Positions 37,114 through 45,821 of a DNA stretch of 64,000 bases are shown piece after piece (position 1 is the first letter of the stretch; each line of letters begins with the position of its first letter). The notes beneath the pieces are model-generated. The model was given only the letters and a program-made list of their open reading frames with translations. It ran no database searches and was not told the DNA's origin. The stretch comes from Laspinema olomoucense D3b. Its GTDB lineage: Bacteria; Cyanobacteriota; Cyanobacteriia; Cyanobacteriales; Laspinemataceae. The translations under genes and the position numbers were made by a program. The DNA lies in NCBI RefSeq assembly GCF_025370785.1, contig NZ_JAMXFA010000019.1, positions 62,001 through 126,000 of the forward strand, given 5' to 3'.

Positions 37114-38313
37114 TTAGGAAGACTGGATTTGGTAGGGTAAAGTCACTGTAAAAGTAGAACCCACATTCACTTCTGAAACCAACTCAATGTTGCCTTGCAA
37201 CAACTTAACCAAACGAGAGACGATCGCCAGCCCCAATCCCGTACTATTCGCCAAAAATGTGTTATTGGAACCCGCTCCTCGAAAATAGGGTTCAAAAATC
37301 TTAGATTGCTCTTTTTCCTCAATTCCAATGCCGGTATCACTTACAGTAATTGACCACTTCTCTTCCGAGATCACTTGGCAGCGAATGAGGACTGTTCCCT
37401 TGTCGGTATAACGCACTGCATTAGTAACTAAATTGGTTAGCACTTGCTGTAATCGTAACGGGTCACTCACGATTAAATTAAAAGATTGATCACAGTCCAC
37501 TTCAATTGTGATATTTTTAGCGTGGGCCATATATTCAACCATTTCTACGGTTAAATTAATGACATTACGCACATTAGTTTCCATCAAATGCAGGGGCATT
37601 TGCCCAGATTCATAGCGCGAAATTTCTAAGGCATCGTTAATCAACTGGAGTAACTGTCGTCCGTTGCGAAGCACTTTTTCAATATGATCTAAATGAGGAA
37701 TCTCATTCTCCCATTCCGCTAAATGTTTTCGCTGTTGACGTAAGAAGAGGTCGGAATAGCCGATAATGGAAGTCAGGGGGGTTTTCAATTCATGGGCCAG
37801 GTGGGCCAGATTTTCTTGACTCGCACGGACTAATCGCGCCAGTTCTTGATTAGTGAGCTTAAGCTGGGCGTATAAAACCTGCAATTCTTGCAATTGTTCT
37901 TCGGTATAGCTGCTAAAACAGAGCCTGATGACTTCATCCATTGCATGATCAATCAGGCGCAGGACCCGAATCACTTCTCTGGGATTGCTTTGTTCGAGTT
38001 TTTCCTCAATGACATCTACAATTGTCTCTCGGGCTAATCCATATTCTCGGACAATTTCGGGCGCTTTGTAGTCCGGTTGCAGGTTTATAAAACCCTGAGC
38101 TAAAGCAGTTTGTAATAGAGTGCGTTGATCATTTTTGGGGAAGGGTTCCAGGAGAGAAGCGATCGCCTCAATGATTTTAGGTAGGGTATCCAGAATGGCT
38201 TGATAAGGGACCTCACCCGTTGTGCCTATCGCTTGCTCATGGCGAACCAAGATAATCCATTGCTCCAAAATTAAATCTTTTTTATTTCTTAATAATTCGC
38301 TAAAGTCATTCAT
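37114..38313 (-). CDS. Histidine kinase with RsbRD-like N-terminal domain
   Basis: The protein has 399 residues. Residues 1-145 (LLRNKKDLILEQWIILVRHEQ to ELQVLYAQLK) form an all-helical domain like the RsbRD N-terminal sensor, the heme- or ligand-binding fold of stressosome co-antagonists. HisKA follows with LAHLAHELKTPLTSIIGYSD, then HATPase with LTNLVTNAVRYTD, VSDTGIGIEEKEQ and STGLGLAIVSRLVKL. It has no membrane segment, so it senses inside the cell. No response regulator lies beside it. Confidence 0.9.
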   Translation of the reverse strand: MNDFSELLRNKKDLILEQWIILVRHEQAIGTTGEVPYQAILDTLPKIIEAIASLLEPFPKNDQRTLLQTALAQGFINLQPDYKAPEIVREYGLARETIVDVIEEKLEQSNPREVIRVLRLIDHAMDEVIRLCFSSYTEEQLQELQVLYAQLKLTNQELARLVRASQENLAHLAHELKTPLTSIIGYSDLFLRQQRKHLAEWENEIPHLDHIEKVLRNGRQLLQLINDALEISRYESGQMPLHLMETNVRNVINLTVEMVEYMAHAKNITIEVDCDQSFNLIVSDPLRLQQVLTNLVTNAVRYTDKGTVLIRCQVISEEKWSITVSDTGIGIEEKEQSKIFEPYFRGAGSNNTFLANSTGLGLAIVSRLVKLLQGNIELVSEVNVGSTFTVTLPYQIQSS

Positions 38314-38582
38314 TTGTTATTTCCTCTGCTAAATTGATTAGACATTCCCAATGGCCTTTTACTCCAGCCGTAACAAGGCTTTTGAGGTGAATTTTTGAGA
38401 TGTAAATTATAAAATGACTCCTGGCAATGACCTAAAGCTTCGGAAGATGAACCGCTGTTGGCGAATCGAGGTCCCTGGGGAGTTTTGAATTTCCTCAAGG
38501 GGCGATCGTTGCGCTACGCTAATAAAAAACGGACTAATTTTGGCCCTTCCCAATTTATTATCTTCTAAAATCCCCAAGAAAA

Positions 38583-39386
38583 ATGAAACGATATTTGTCA
38601 GTATTCTGGCTATATTTGTCTGTACTCGTGCTATTTTGGAAAACTGCGATCGCTGCTGAACTCGAATATCGGGTCAACTTTGCGATCGCCTCGTTCAGCA
38701 GCCTGGGAAACCTCGCCGGGAGTTGGTTTGCCCTTTCCCTATTTTACGCCACTGACTACAATTTTGCAGGATGGCAATGGGAAGAAGCCCTGGTGGTTTT
38801 GGGGGTGTTTACCATTCTCCAAGGCTTTTCCTCCACCTTGCTCGCCCCTAATTTGAATACCATTGTCAAACAAGTGCAGGACGGCACTCTCGATTTTGTG
38901 CTGCTTAAACCCATCAGTTCTCAATTTTGGCTATCGGGACGGACAATTTCCCTTTGGGGGCTGCCGGATATTATTTTAGGCTTACTCCTGATTTTTTATG
39001 CAGGCAGCCAATTAAATTTACCTGCGGTTAACTATCTAGTCAGTTTCATTCCCCTACTCTTTGGGGCAATCAGTCTCTATAGCCTCTGGTTTATGCTAGG
39101 TGCGATGAGTATTTGGTTTGTGAAAATATATAATGTTACGCAAGTCCTCCGAGCATTACTGGAAGCGGGTCGATTTCCAATGGTGGCTTATCCCACTGCC
39201 TATCGCTTTTTCTTCACCTTCATTGTCCCCGTTGCCTTTCTCACTACCGTCCCTGCCGAGGCGGTTTTAGGACGGGTCGAATTCAGTTGGATTGCGGGGG
39301 CTGCCCTCTTGGCGATCGTCCTCTTCTTGGCTTCGATGGCATTTTGGCGCTTTGCCCTCCGGTTTTATACCAGCGCCTCCAGTTAG
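38583..39386 (+). CDS. ABC-2 family permease, second subunit (DUF990 type)
   Basis: The 267-residue protein has six membrane segments. It starts MKRYLSVFWLYLSVLVLFW and carries the family coupling region LLAPNLNTIVKQVQDGTLDFVLLKPISSQFWLSGR. It is a distant homologue of the permease at 33979. In related clusters the ATPase and two such permeases are normally adjacent, so I infer that this is the missing partner, separated here by 3.8 kb with two genes on the other strand. Confidence 0.87.
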   Translation: MKRYLSVFWLYLSVLVLFWKTAIAAELEYRVNFAIASFSSLGNLAGSWFALSLFYATDYNFAGWQWEEALVVLGVFTILQGFSSTLLAPNLNTIVKQVQDGTLDFVLLKPISSQFWLSGRTISLWGLPDIILGLLLIFYAGSQLNLPAVNYLVSFIPLLFGAISLYSLWFMLGAMSIWFVKIYNVTQVLRALLEAGRFPMVAYPTAYRFFFTFIVPVAFLTTVPAEAVLGRVEFSWIAGAALLAIVLFLASMAFWRFALRFYTSASS

Positions 39387-39397
39387 CAGCAAAAGGG

Positions 39398-39429
39398 GGG
39401 TAGAGACGGAAAATGCCCCGCCTCTACCC
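39398..39429 (+). repeat. Hairpin of the TAGAGACGG repeat type after the permease gene
   Basis: GGGTAGAG (39398-39405) pairs with CTCTACCC (39422-39429), with one mismatch and a further CGG/CCG pair inside. The arm TAGAGACGG is shared with the palindrome at 4361-4386. It lies 11 bases after the stop and could serve as terminator. Confidence 0.55.
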
Positions 39430-39461
39430 GGATTACGTCTGCTGTTTAACACCTTCAGTTT

Positions 39462-39755
39462 TTATAACGGGAGACAGCAGGGAAGCACAACACAGCCAAA
39501 ACCCGATTTCGATGTTCCTTTTAAAGCTTGGTGCGCGTTAGCACAAGCGCGGAACCGTTCCCCAGACTGGGCAAGGGCAGCGAGAAAATTCTCACTGCTA
39601 AACATCCGGTAAATATAATCTGAGCAAGACTCGTCTTGATGTAACATCCGATGAGCGCAGGCAAACCCTTTTCTGGGAGAAAGGTGGGTTTTATAGGAAG
39701 CGATCGCCTCTAAAGCTAGTCCTCGGGCGATCCCATCAACGCGGGTTAGTTGCAT
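39462..39755 (-). CDS. YidD-like membrane protein insertion efficiency factor, divergent
   Basis: The protein has 97 residues. The core ASYKTHLSPRKGFACAHRMLHQDESCSDYIYRMF corresponds to the YidD pattern of Y-x-SP-x-KG followed by two Cys, but the usual CRFxPTCSxYA is replaced by CAHRMLHQDESCSDY. A second Cys-rich patch, ERFRACANAH, follows. I know this variant as a YidD-family branch in cyanobacteria. It may help YidC in inserting membrane proteins, but the altered motif makes that uncertain. It is isolated between the permease and aldolase genes. Confidence 0.68.
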   Translation of the reverse strand: MQLTRVDGIARGLALEAIASYKTHLSPRKGFACAHRMLHQDESCSDYIYRMFSSENFLAALAQSGERFRACANAHQALKGTSKSGFGCVVLPCCLPL

Positions 39756-39972
39756 AGCTTAATTTGGGGGTTTAGATTCAGAGTTCCTTTTTAATACAAT
39801 TGACGCTTTTTTATCTCTATCCAAAGGATGAAAGCTTGAAGATTATACTTCATTTTTAGCCAGTAGTGAGTCAATTTTCCCTGAAATTACAGCTATCTCG
39901 GCTATAACTGAAGGGAATTCATCAACTCGCCTGGGGAGACTAGGGTCATATTTTTCCAGGCGATCGCCTCCT

Positions 39973-40746
39973 TCATTCCAATAAATCCGGCTGCTGACGA
40001 ACGATCATCTCATAAAGTGACTGAAAGCTAAACCACCCCATGTAATGACTTCCCACCTGAGAATAAGTCAATTGAGCAATTTCTGGCGCAATAGAGATGG
40101 GTTCTCCTGCTGCCTCTGCCATCAGTTGACTTTGACAGGACCGATCCATTGTGATAAACCACCAGCTTGCCTCATCTACGGAATGACCCACGGTGAGTAA
40201 TCCATGATTGCGAAGTACAATCGCCTTAGCGTTTCCCAAGGTCCGCGCTAATCGTTCTCCCTCACTCACATCTAACACCACGCCGGTATAGTCATCCAAT
40301 AAGGCATGATCCCCGTAGAAAGCACAGGCATCTTGAGTGAGAGGGTCAAGGAGTCGTCCCAGGGTGGACCAGGTTTTGCCATAGAGGGAATGAGTGTGTA
40401 CTGCCGCGATGACATCGGGACGCGCTTTGTGAATTTGGGAATGAATGGCAAATCCAGCGGCATTGATGGGGCGATCGCCTTCTAAAATTTCCCCTTGATG
40501 ATTGACTAATACCAGGTCCGAGACACGAATATGACCGAAATACATTCCAAAGGGATTGACCCAGAATCGCTCAGGAAATTCCGGATCGCGGACCGTAATA
40601 TGACCCGCCACGCCTTCATCAAATCCAAAGTGAGCAAACAGGCGGAATGCGGCTGCCAAGCGTTGTTTGCGATACAGTCGTTCATCGCTGAGGCGATCGA
40701 ATGTGGGGGGTTGGGGGAGTCCGGGTTTGATTAAGCGTTCATCCAT
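39973..40746 (-). CDS. Class II aldolase/adducin family protein
   Basis: The protein has 257 residues. Features of the zinc aldolase fold: GFDEGVAGHITVRDP near residue 41, the metal-binding HTH in AAVHTHSLYGKTW, and a third His in VLRNHGLLTVGHSVDEA. Members include fuculose-phosphate aldolase, methylthioribulose-phosphate dehydratase and plain cytoskeletal adducin heads; the substrate cannot be told here. It follows the PanE-like gene with only five bases between them, so the two form an operon and may act on linked ketoacids. Confidence 0.86.
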   Translation of the reverse strand: MDERLIKPGLPQPPTFDRLSDERLYRKQRLAAAFRLFAHFGFDEGVAGHITVRDPEFPERFWVNPFGMYFGHIRVSDLVLVNHQGEILEGDRPINAAGFAIHSQIHKARPDVIAAVHTHSLYGKTWSTLGRLLDPLTQDACAFYGDHALLDDYTGVVLDVSEGERLARTLGNAKAIVLRNHGLLTVGHSVDEASWWFITMDRSCQSQLMAEAAGEPISIAPEIAQLTYSQVGSHYMGWFSFQSLYEMIVRQQPDLLE

Positions 40747-40751
40747 AATTG

Positions 40752-41732
40752 TTACGAAGTAGTGAGAGGGTGTTTAGCTTGGATTTGAGTGTTTATAAAG
40801 TTTAATTGGGCGTAAAGCATTGATATTTTGGGGACAGGGATTTGTTTGGCGATCGCTGCTTGCAGAGGATTGCCTACAATGGATTCTATTTCTAAGGGTC
40901 GCTGGTGGTCATAATCCAATTTCATACTGGTGATATAGGGCTTCATTTTAGCCGTATGGTCCAGCATTTTTTGAATAAAGCTTTCAGGAATTTCCCGATT
41001 ATAGGCAGCAGCAACCGCCCCCACTTCGCGCATTAACTGTTCCGATAACAGGCGCGTGTATTCATTTTCCATAATTTCATCAGTTCGGGCATTGAGAACT
41101 ACTGACAAGCCGTTATAAGGAATATTCCAAATCAATTTTTTCCACCGGGCCAGGAGTAAATCTTCAGCAAATTGGGTGGGAATTCCAGCAATTTCCAAAT
41201 CTCCAGCAATGTCTCGCAGGGTAGGGGTGATTCCCAAGGGTTGATAATCTGGTGCATATTCCCCTAGGGTAATCGCGCCATAATCGAGGTGGTGAATATG
41301 GCCCTCTGCGACTTTATTAGAGCAAATAAAGCATAATCCGCCCAAAATATGAGTTGGACCAACAATCGGGGCGACTGTCTCTTCGTTACCCAGACCATTT
41401 TGTAACATTAACACCGCCCCGGATTCTTTCAAAACTGGCGGCAGCAAAGTGGTTAATAAAGAATTGCGGGTGGTTTTTAAGGCAACAATAACAACATCAC
41501 AAGGCGGCATTTGGTGGACATCATTATAAACATTCAGGGAGTCGAGGGTAAAGTCCCCCCAAACCGAATCCACCCTTAATCCGCGCTGCCGCACGAACTG
41601 ATAATCTCGATGCAGCAAAAAATGCACCTCAAACCCCGCTTGCTGGAGTTTCGCGCCATAAAATCCGCCTATCGCCCCGGTGCCAATAATGGCATAACTC
41701 CGATTCCTCTGAGACTGCAACGCTGTACCCAT
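40752..41732 (-). CDS. 2-dehydropantoate 2-reductase family protein (ApbA/PanE-like)
   Basis: The protein has 326 residues. The NADP-binding start YAIIGTGAIGGFYGAKLQQAGFEVHFL is followed by VIVALKTTRN, LMLQNGLGNEE and the catalytic-helix motif LLARWKKLIWNIPYNGLSVV, where the Lys and Asn are the expected substrate-binding residues. The function may be ketopantoate reduction for pantothenate, but several paralogues of this family act on other 2-ketoacids. It is coupled to the class II aldolase. Confidence 0.87.
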   Translation of the reverse strand: MGTALQSQRNRSYAIIGTGAIGGFYGAKLQQAGFEVHFLLHRDYQFVRQRGLRVDSVWGDFTLDSLNVYNDVHQMPPCDVVIVALKTTRNSLLTTLLPPVLKESGAVLMLQNGLGNEETVAPIVGPTHILGGLCFICSNKVAEGHIHHLDYGAITLGEYAPDYQPLGITPTLRDIAGDLEIAGIPTQFAEDLLLARWKKLIWNIPYNGLSVVLNARTDEIMENEYTRLLSEQLMREVGAVAAAYNREIPESFIQKMLDHTAKMKPYITSMKLDYDHQRPLEIESIVGNPLQAAIAKQIPVPKISMLYAQLNFINTQIQAKHPLTTS

Positions 41733-42044
41733 TCTCCCATTACTTTCAACTCGCTACTCTATCAATTTTAACATTGATGAACCTATAAAAAAGGATATAT
41801 CCTTTCAAGGGCAAGGCTCACGGAGACAGAGCAAACACCCCAGAACTTCGCTCTAAGTTGGGGAATTCAATCATTTCGGGTCCTGGGGTAGGGGTGAGAA
41901 ACCGGGTTTTTTTTCCTAATCTGTGCTAAATCTCTACAATCCGTGTCAGAAACCCGGTTTCAGGGTCCTGGGTTTCTGGCCCTTCCCAGTCTGGATGTCC
42001 TAGATTATGATAAAGAGAGTTTACTAAACTTAATAATAGAGACC
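41733..42044. other. Divergent gap with AAACCCGGTTTC palindrome arms
   Basis: This gap between the reductase and the hydrolase contains GAAACCGGGTTT near 41898 and GAAACCCGGTTTC near 41949. They are the arms of an inverted repeat found also at 61176-61237. The open frame from 41943 crosses the second arm, which argues against a start there. Confidence 0.45.
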
Positions 42045-42950
42045 GTGACTACACAACAGCTTAGACTACCGACTGCGATCGCCAAGGAAACCTGGATTTG
42101 GAACGGCCATAAAATACAGTATGCCGTCCAAGGGGTCGGTCGTCCCCTCGTCCTGATTCATGGATTCGGGGCCTCTATCGGCCATTGGCGCAAGAACATT
42201 CCCGCCCTTGCAGAAGGGGGATATCGCGTGTTTGCCTTGGATTTGCTGGGATTTGGCGGTTCAGATAAAGCCCCCCTGAATTACACCCTGGAACTGTGGG
42301 AAGAACTAATCACGGATTTCTGGAGGGAACATATCCAGGAACCGACCGTATTTATCGGCAATTCCATTGGTGCATTGTTGAGTCTGATGCTGGTTGCCAA
42401 TCACCCCGAAAAGTCAGCAGGGGGTGTTTTAATCAATTGTGCCGGGGGGTTAAATCATCGCCCGGAAGAACTGAATCCGCCATTGCGGTTGGTGATGGGT
42501 ACGTTTAGCAAATTAGTGAGTTCTCCCACACTAGGAACCTTCCTGTTTAACCGCATTCGCCAAAAACACCGAATTCGCAATACCTTGCGCCAAGTGTATC
42601 GCAACCGCGAGGCGATTACCGATGAATTGGTCGATTTGCTATACGAACCCTCCTGTGATGCGGGGGCACAAAAAGTGTTTGCCTCAATTTTGACCGCACC
42701 TCCGGGAACCCCTCCGTCCGAGATTTTACCAAATGTTACCCATCCGTTATTGGTGTTGTGGGGGGAAGATGACCCTTGGACACCGATCGCCGGAAGTCGG
42801 ATTTTTCAACAGTCTCACCCACAACGGACCATTACCTTTAAGTCGATTCCCAATACCGGGCACTGTCCCCATGATGAACGTCCCGAGGTGGTGAATCCCC
42901 TGATTTTAGACTGGTTAGAAACCAGTTGGACCGGGAACACCAACGCCTAA
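42045..42950 (+). CDS. Alpha/beta-fold hydrolase, pheophytinase-like
   Basis: The protein has 301 residues from a GTG at 42045. The frame is open upstream to 41943, but that part covers a dispersed repeat arm and looks non-coding. Motifs are RPLVLIHGFGASIGHWRKNIP, VFALDLLGFGGSDKAP, FIGNSIGALLSLMLV with the nucleophile Ser, LWGEDDPWTP with the Asp, and NTGHCPHDERP with the His. The set resembles the plant-like pheophytinase/chlorophyll dephytylase group found in cyanobacteria. The precise substrate is uncertain. Confidence 0.85.
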   Translation: MTTQQLRLPTAIAKETWIWNGHKIQYAVQGVGRPLVLIHGFGASIGHWRKNIPALAEGGYRVFALDLLGFGGSDKAPLNYTLELWEELITDFWREHIQEPTVFIGNSIGALLSLMLVANHPEKSAGGVLINCAGGLNHRPEELNPPLRLVMGTFSKLVSSPTLGTFLFNRIRQKHRIRNTLRQVYRNREAITDELVDLLYEPSCDAGAQKVFASILTAPPGTPPSEILPNVTHPLLVLWGEDDPWTPIAGSRIFQQSHPQRTITFKSIPNTGHCPHDERPEVVNPLILDWLETSWTGNTNA

Positions 42951-42962
42951 CATTTTCGTATT

Positions 42963-43005
42963 CACCGAGTTGAGGACAGGGCCGTGCCCTGTCCTCAACT
43001 CGGTG
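42963..43005. repeat. Perfect 20-base-pair inverted repeat
   Basis: The arm at 42963-42982 (CACCGAGTTGAGGACAGGGC) pairs without mismatch with 42986-43005, with a three-base loop CGT. It lies 13 bases after the hydrolase stop codon. No T run follows. The inner GGACAGGGC part resembles the GGACAAGGCA hairpin at 45774-45794. Confidence 0.8.
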
Positions 43006-43066
43006 ACCCTACAACAGTTTTCCTCACATTTGCGCCAAGTTTATTGTTTCATCAATGAATTAATCT

Positions 43067-43666
43067 GTGTCTTATAAGTATATTTTGTTTCATAAACCCT
43101 ATAACGTTCTGTGCCAATTTAGCGATCGCGACGGCAACAATGCAGGCATTGAACGCCCCACCTTAAAAGATTACATTAACATCCCCGATATTTATGCTGC
43201 CGGTCGCCTAGATTTTGACAGTGAAGGACTGTTGCTGTTAACCAATCACGGAGCCCTTCAACATCGCCTCTGTTCCCCTAAATATGCCCATCCCCGGACC
43301 TATTGGGTACAAGTTGAACGCATCCCCGACGAACAGGCCCTCGATTCCCTCCGCAAAGGCGTCCAGATTCAGGATTATCGCACCCGACCGGCAACGGTGC
43401 AACTCTTACCCACCGAACCCGAACTCCCCCCCCGGGATCCCCCTGTTCGCTTTCGCAAAACTGTCCCCACCGCCTGGTTAGAAATCACCCTCACCGAAGG
43501 GAAAAACCGCCAAGTCCGACGGATGACTGCCGCTGTCGGGTTTCCCACCCTCCGCCTCGTGCGATCGCGCATCGGCAACCTCTCCCTAGGGGGGTTACAA
43601 CCCGGTGAATGGCGGGATTTGACTCCGCAGGAGGTTAAATTTCTGTTGAAACAGTTGCGTTCTTAG
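43067..43666 (+). CDS. 23S rRNA pseudouridine synthase, RluE/RsuA family
   Basis: The 199-residue protein starts at a GTG (43067) with the frame-start pattern [18 protein letters not shown]. The catalytic motif is [17 protein letters not shown], in which the first Asp is catalytic. [18 protein letters not shown] and [21 protein letters not shown] follow. No N-terminal S4 domain is present, as in RluE, which modifies uridine 2457 of 23S rRNA in E. coli. The target here is inferred. Confidence 0.9.
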   Translation: MSYKYILFHKPYNVLCQFSDRDGNNAGIERPTLKDYINIPDIYAAGRLDFDSEGLLLLTNHGALQHRLCSPKYAHPRTYWVQVERIPDEQALDSLRKGVQIQDYRTRPATVQLLPTEPELPPRDPPVRFRKTVPTAWLEITLTEGKNRQVRRMTAAVGFPTLRLVRSRIGNLSLGGLQPGEWRDLTPQEVKFLLKQLRS

Positions 43667-43984
<318 letters not shown>

Positions 43985-43999
43985 TAGCGATTTCCAACC

Positions 44000-45721
44000 A
44001 TGAATGATTTTCCCGACTTTAGCGCGAACGGCTATAAAATTATCCGAGAACTCGGCCATAATCGCGCCGGGGGTCGGGTGACGTATTTGGCGGTGGATCA
44101 GCAGCGACAAGAATCCGTTGCCATTAAACAATTCCAATTTGCCACCAGTGGTTCGGACTGGTCCGCTTATCGGGCGGTGGAACGGGAAATTGAGGTATTA
44201 CAACAGTTAAATCACCCCGGGATTCCCAAATATTTGAATTCGTTTGAGACTGCCGACGGGTTTTGTATGGTACAGGAGTATAAAGATGCTCAATCCCTGG
44301 CGGTTCCCCGTAGTTTTGAGGCGGATGAGGTCAAGGAACTGGCGATCGCAGCTTTAAACATCTTAGTTTATCTGCAAACTCGGACCCCGTTGGTGATTCA
44401 TCGGGATATTAAACCCGAAAATATCCTCGTCAGCGATCTCCTAACATTATACCTCGTCGATTTTGGCTTTGCTAAACTCGGTTCGGAAGATGTGGCGATG
44501 AGCAGTATGGTCAAAGGGACAATGGGATTTATGCCCCCTGAACAATTGCTGAATCGCCAACTGTCTGCTGCTTCAGACCTTTACGGATTAGGTGCGACCT
44601 TGATTTGTTTACTCACCGGAACCCGGTCAGTTGCGATCGCCGAGTTAGTCGATGACGATTATCGCATCCAATTCAAACATCTCATGCCTAAAGTGAGTTG
44701 GCGCTGGATTGAATGGTTAGAAACAATGGTTCAACCCCATCCGGATAGTCGCTTCCCTGATGCAGCAACCGCCTTGGCCGCATTGGAACCGATTTATGTC
44801 GTCCGCACACCGGAAGTCCATCTCAGCAAAACTCACTTCACCGCAACCGCCTCAACCCTAGGAGAACAAATCACCCACACCCTCTCGATTAGAAACCCGG
44901 TTCCCGACACCCGACTCCAAGGAAAATGGCAGGTTGCTCCCCATAGACAGGACCCGCCTCATAGTCCCGATGCTCATGCTTGGATTTCCTTTTCTCCTGC
45001 GCATTTTAAAAATAACAATCGGTTAGACACTAAAATTATTATTGATACCCGTCAATTACGAGCAAATCAAACTTATAAAAGAGAACTTTTATTAGAAAAT
45101 AATGGCATACCCAACCCGATTAGAATTCCTGTCGAAATTACCACAGCTCCCATTCCAATTTCTACTCAAAAATTACCTTACAGTTCATTAGGATTGTTAT
45201 TTTTAGCAGCCGGTGTTGGAGGAATGTTAGCCCTTCATTCCATCGCCACACCAATTGCGATCGCCCTGAGTGGATTTCTAGCTTGGGCGGGGCTGTCTAA
45301 ACTTGCTGGAAAGCAGGGATTTGTCGTTAAATTCCTGCTCACTTCCGTAGCAACGACCCTAATCGCGGCGATCGCCGGATTTACCCTGGGAATGGCTGCC
45401 GGGGCCAGTCTAATGGGGTCCTGGGCCACAGCTGGAACCCTAGCTGCCACAGCGGTTACCGGGGTTGCTTTAATATTGGCCGCCTCCGGGATTACCAAGG
45501 AATTTGGACTGCAAATCGCCACTGCCCTTTCCCTACTAACTGCCGCCTCTGGCATCAGTTGCGGCATTGCTTTACAATTAGGATTCTGGACTCCATTACT
45601 CATTGCTGCTGCTGCCCTCACCGGCGTTCCCGTGATAGGAGTCATGGTGTGGCTTCCCATCAGGCGATCGCGTCTCAAAGCAAAATATCGCCGTTCTGAG
45701 CAACATTTAATCGCGCCTTAA
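44000..45721 (+). CDS. Membrane-bound Ser/Thr protein kinase
   Basis: The protein has 573 residues. The kinase domain spans about 10-265: Gly-rich loop RELGHNRAGGRVTYLA (less regular than usual), Lys in ESVAIKQF, catalytic VIHRDIKPENILV, metal-binding VDFGFAKL and MPPEQLL. A beta-rich region around 275-385 (LSKTHFTATASTLGEQITHTLSI and on) follows, then five or six hydrophobic segments up to residue 555 and a basic tail. The kinase and beta domains should face the cytoplasm. The gene starts just after a tandem repeat array that may affect its expression. Confidence 0.9.
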   Translation: MNDFPDFSANGYKIIRELGHNRAGGRVTYLAVDQQRQESVAIKQFQFATSGSDWSAYRAVEREIEVLQQLNHPGIPKYLNSFETADGFCMVQEYKDAQSLAVPRSFEADEVKELAIAALNILVYLQTRTPLVIHRDIKPENILVSDLLTLYLVDFGFAKLGSEDVAMSSMVKGTMGFMPPEQLLNRQLSAASDLYGLGATLICLLTGTRSVAIAELVDDDYRIQFKHLMPKVSWRWIEWLETMVQPHPDSRFPDAATALAALEPIYVVRTPEVHLSKTHFTATASTLGEQITHTLSIRNPVPDTRLQGKWQVAPHRQDPPHSPDAHAWISFSPAHFKNNNRLDTKIIIDTRQLRANQTYKRELLLENNGIPNPIRIPVEITTAPIPISTQKLPYSSLGLLFLAAGVGGMLALHSIATPIAIALSGFLAWAGLSKLAGKQGFVVKFLLTSVATTLIAAIAGFTLGMAAGASLMGSWATAGTLAATAVTGVALILAASGITKEFGLQIATALSLLTAASGISCGIALQLGFWTPLLIAAAALTGVPVIGVMVWLPIRRSRLKAKYRRSEQHLIAP

Positions 45722-45739
45722 AGCCTAATTTTTGAGGTC

Positions 45740-45797
45740 ATCAAAGGACCAAGGACCAAGGACCAAGGACCAAGGACAAGGCACTGCCTTGTCCCTA
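45740..45797. repeat. AAGGACC tandem repeat plus GGACAAGGCA hairpin
   Basis: Four or five units of AAGGACC (45744-45777) run into a hairpin GGACAAGGCA (45774-45783) with TGCCTTGTCC (45785-45794). The unit belongs to the same seven-base class as the arrays at 19.7 kb. Confidence 0.75.
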
Positions 45798-45821
45798 CTC
45801 GCCAAAAAAGGGGGAACCCCG

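Noticed and set aside
45235-45678. 147-codon minus-strand frame inside the Ser/Thr kinase gene
   Set aside because: It is antisense to the Ala/Gly-rich membrane segments, which leaves frames open by composition.
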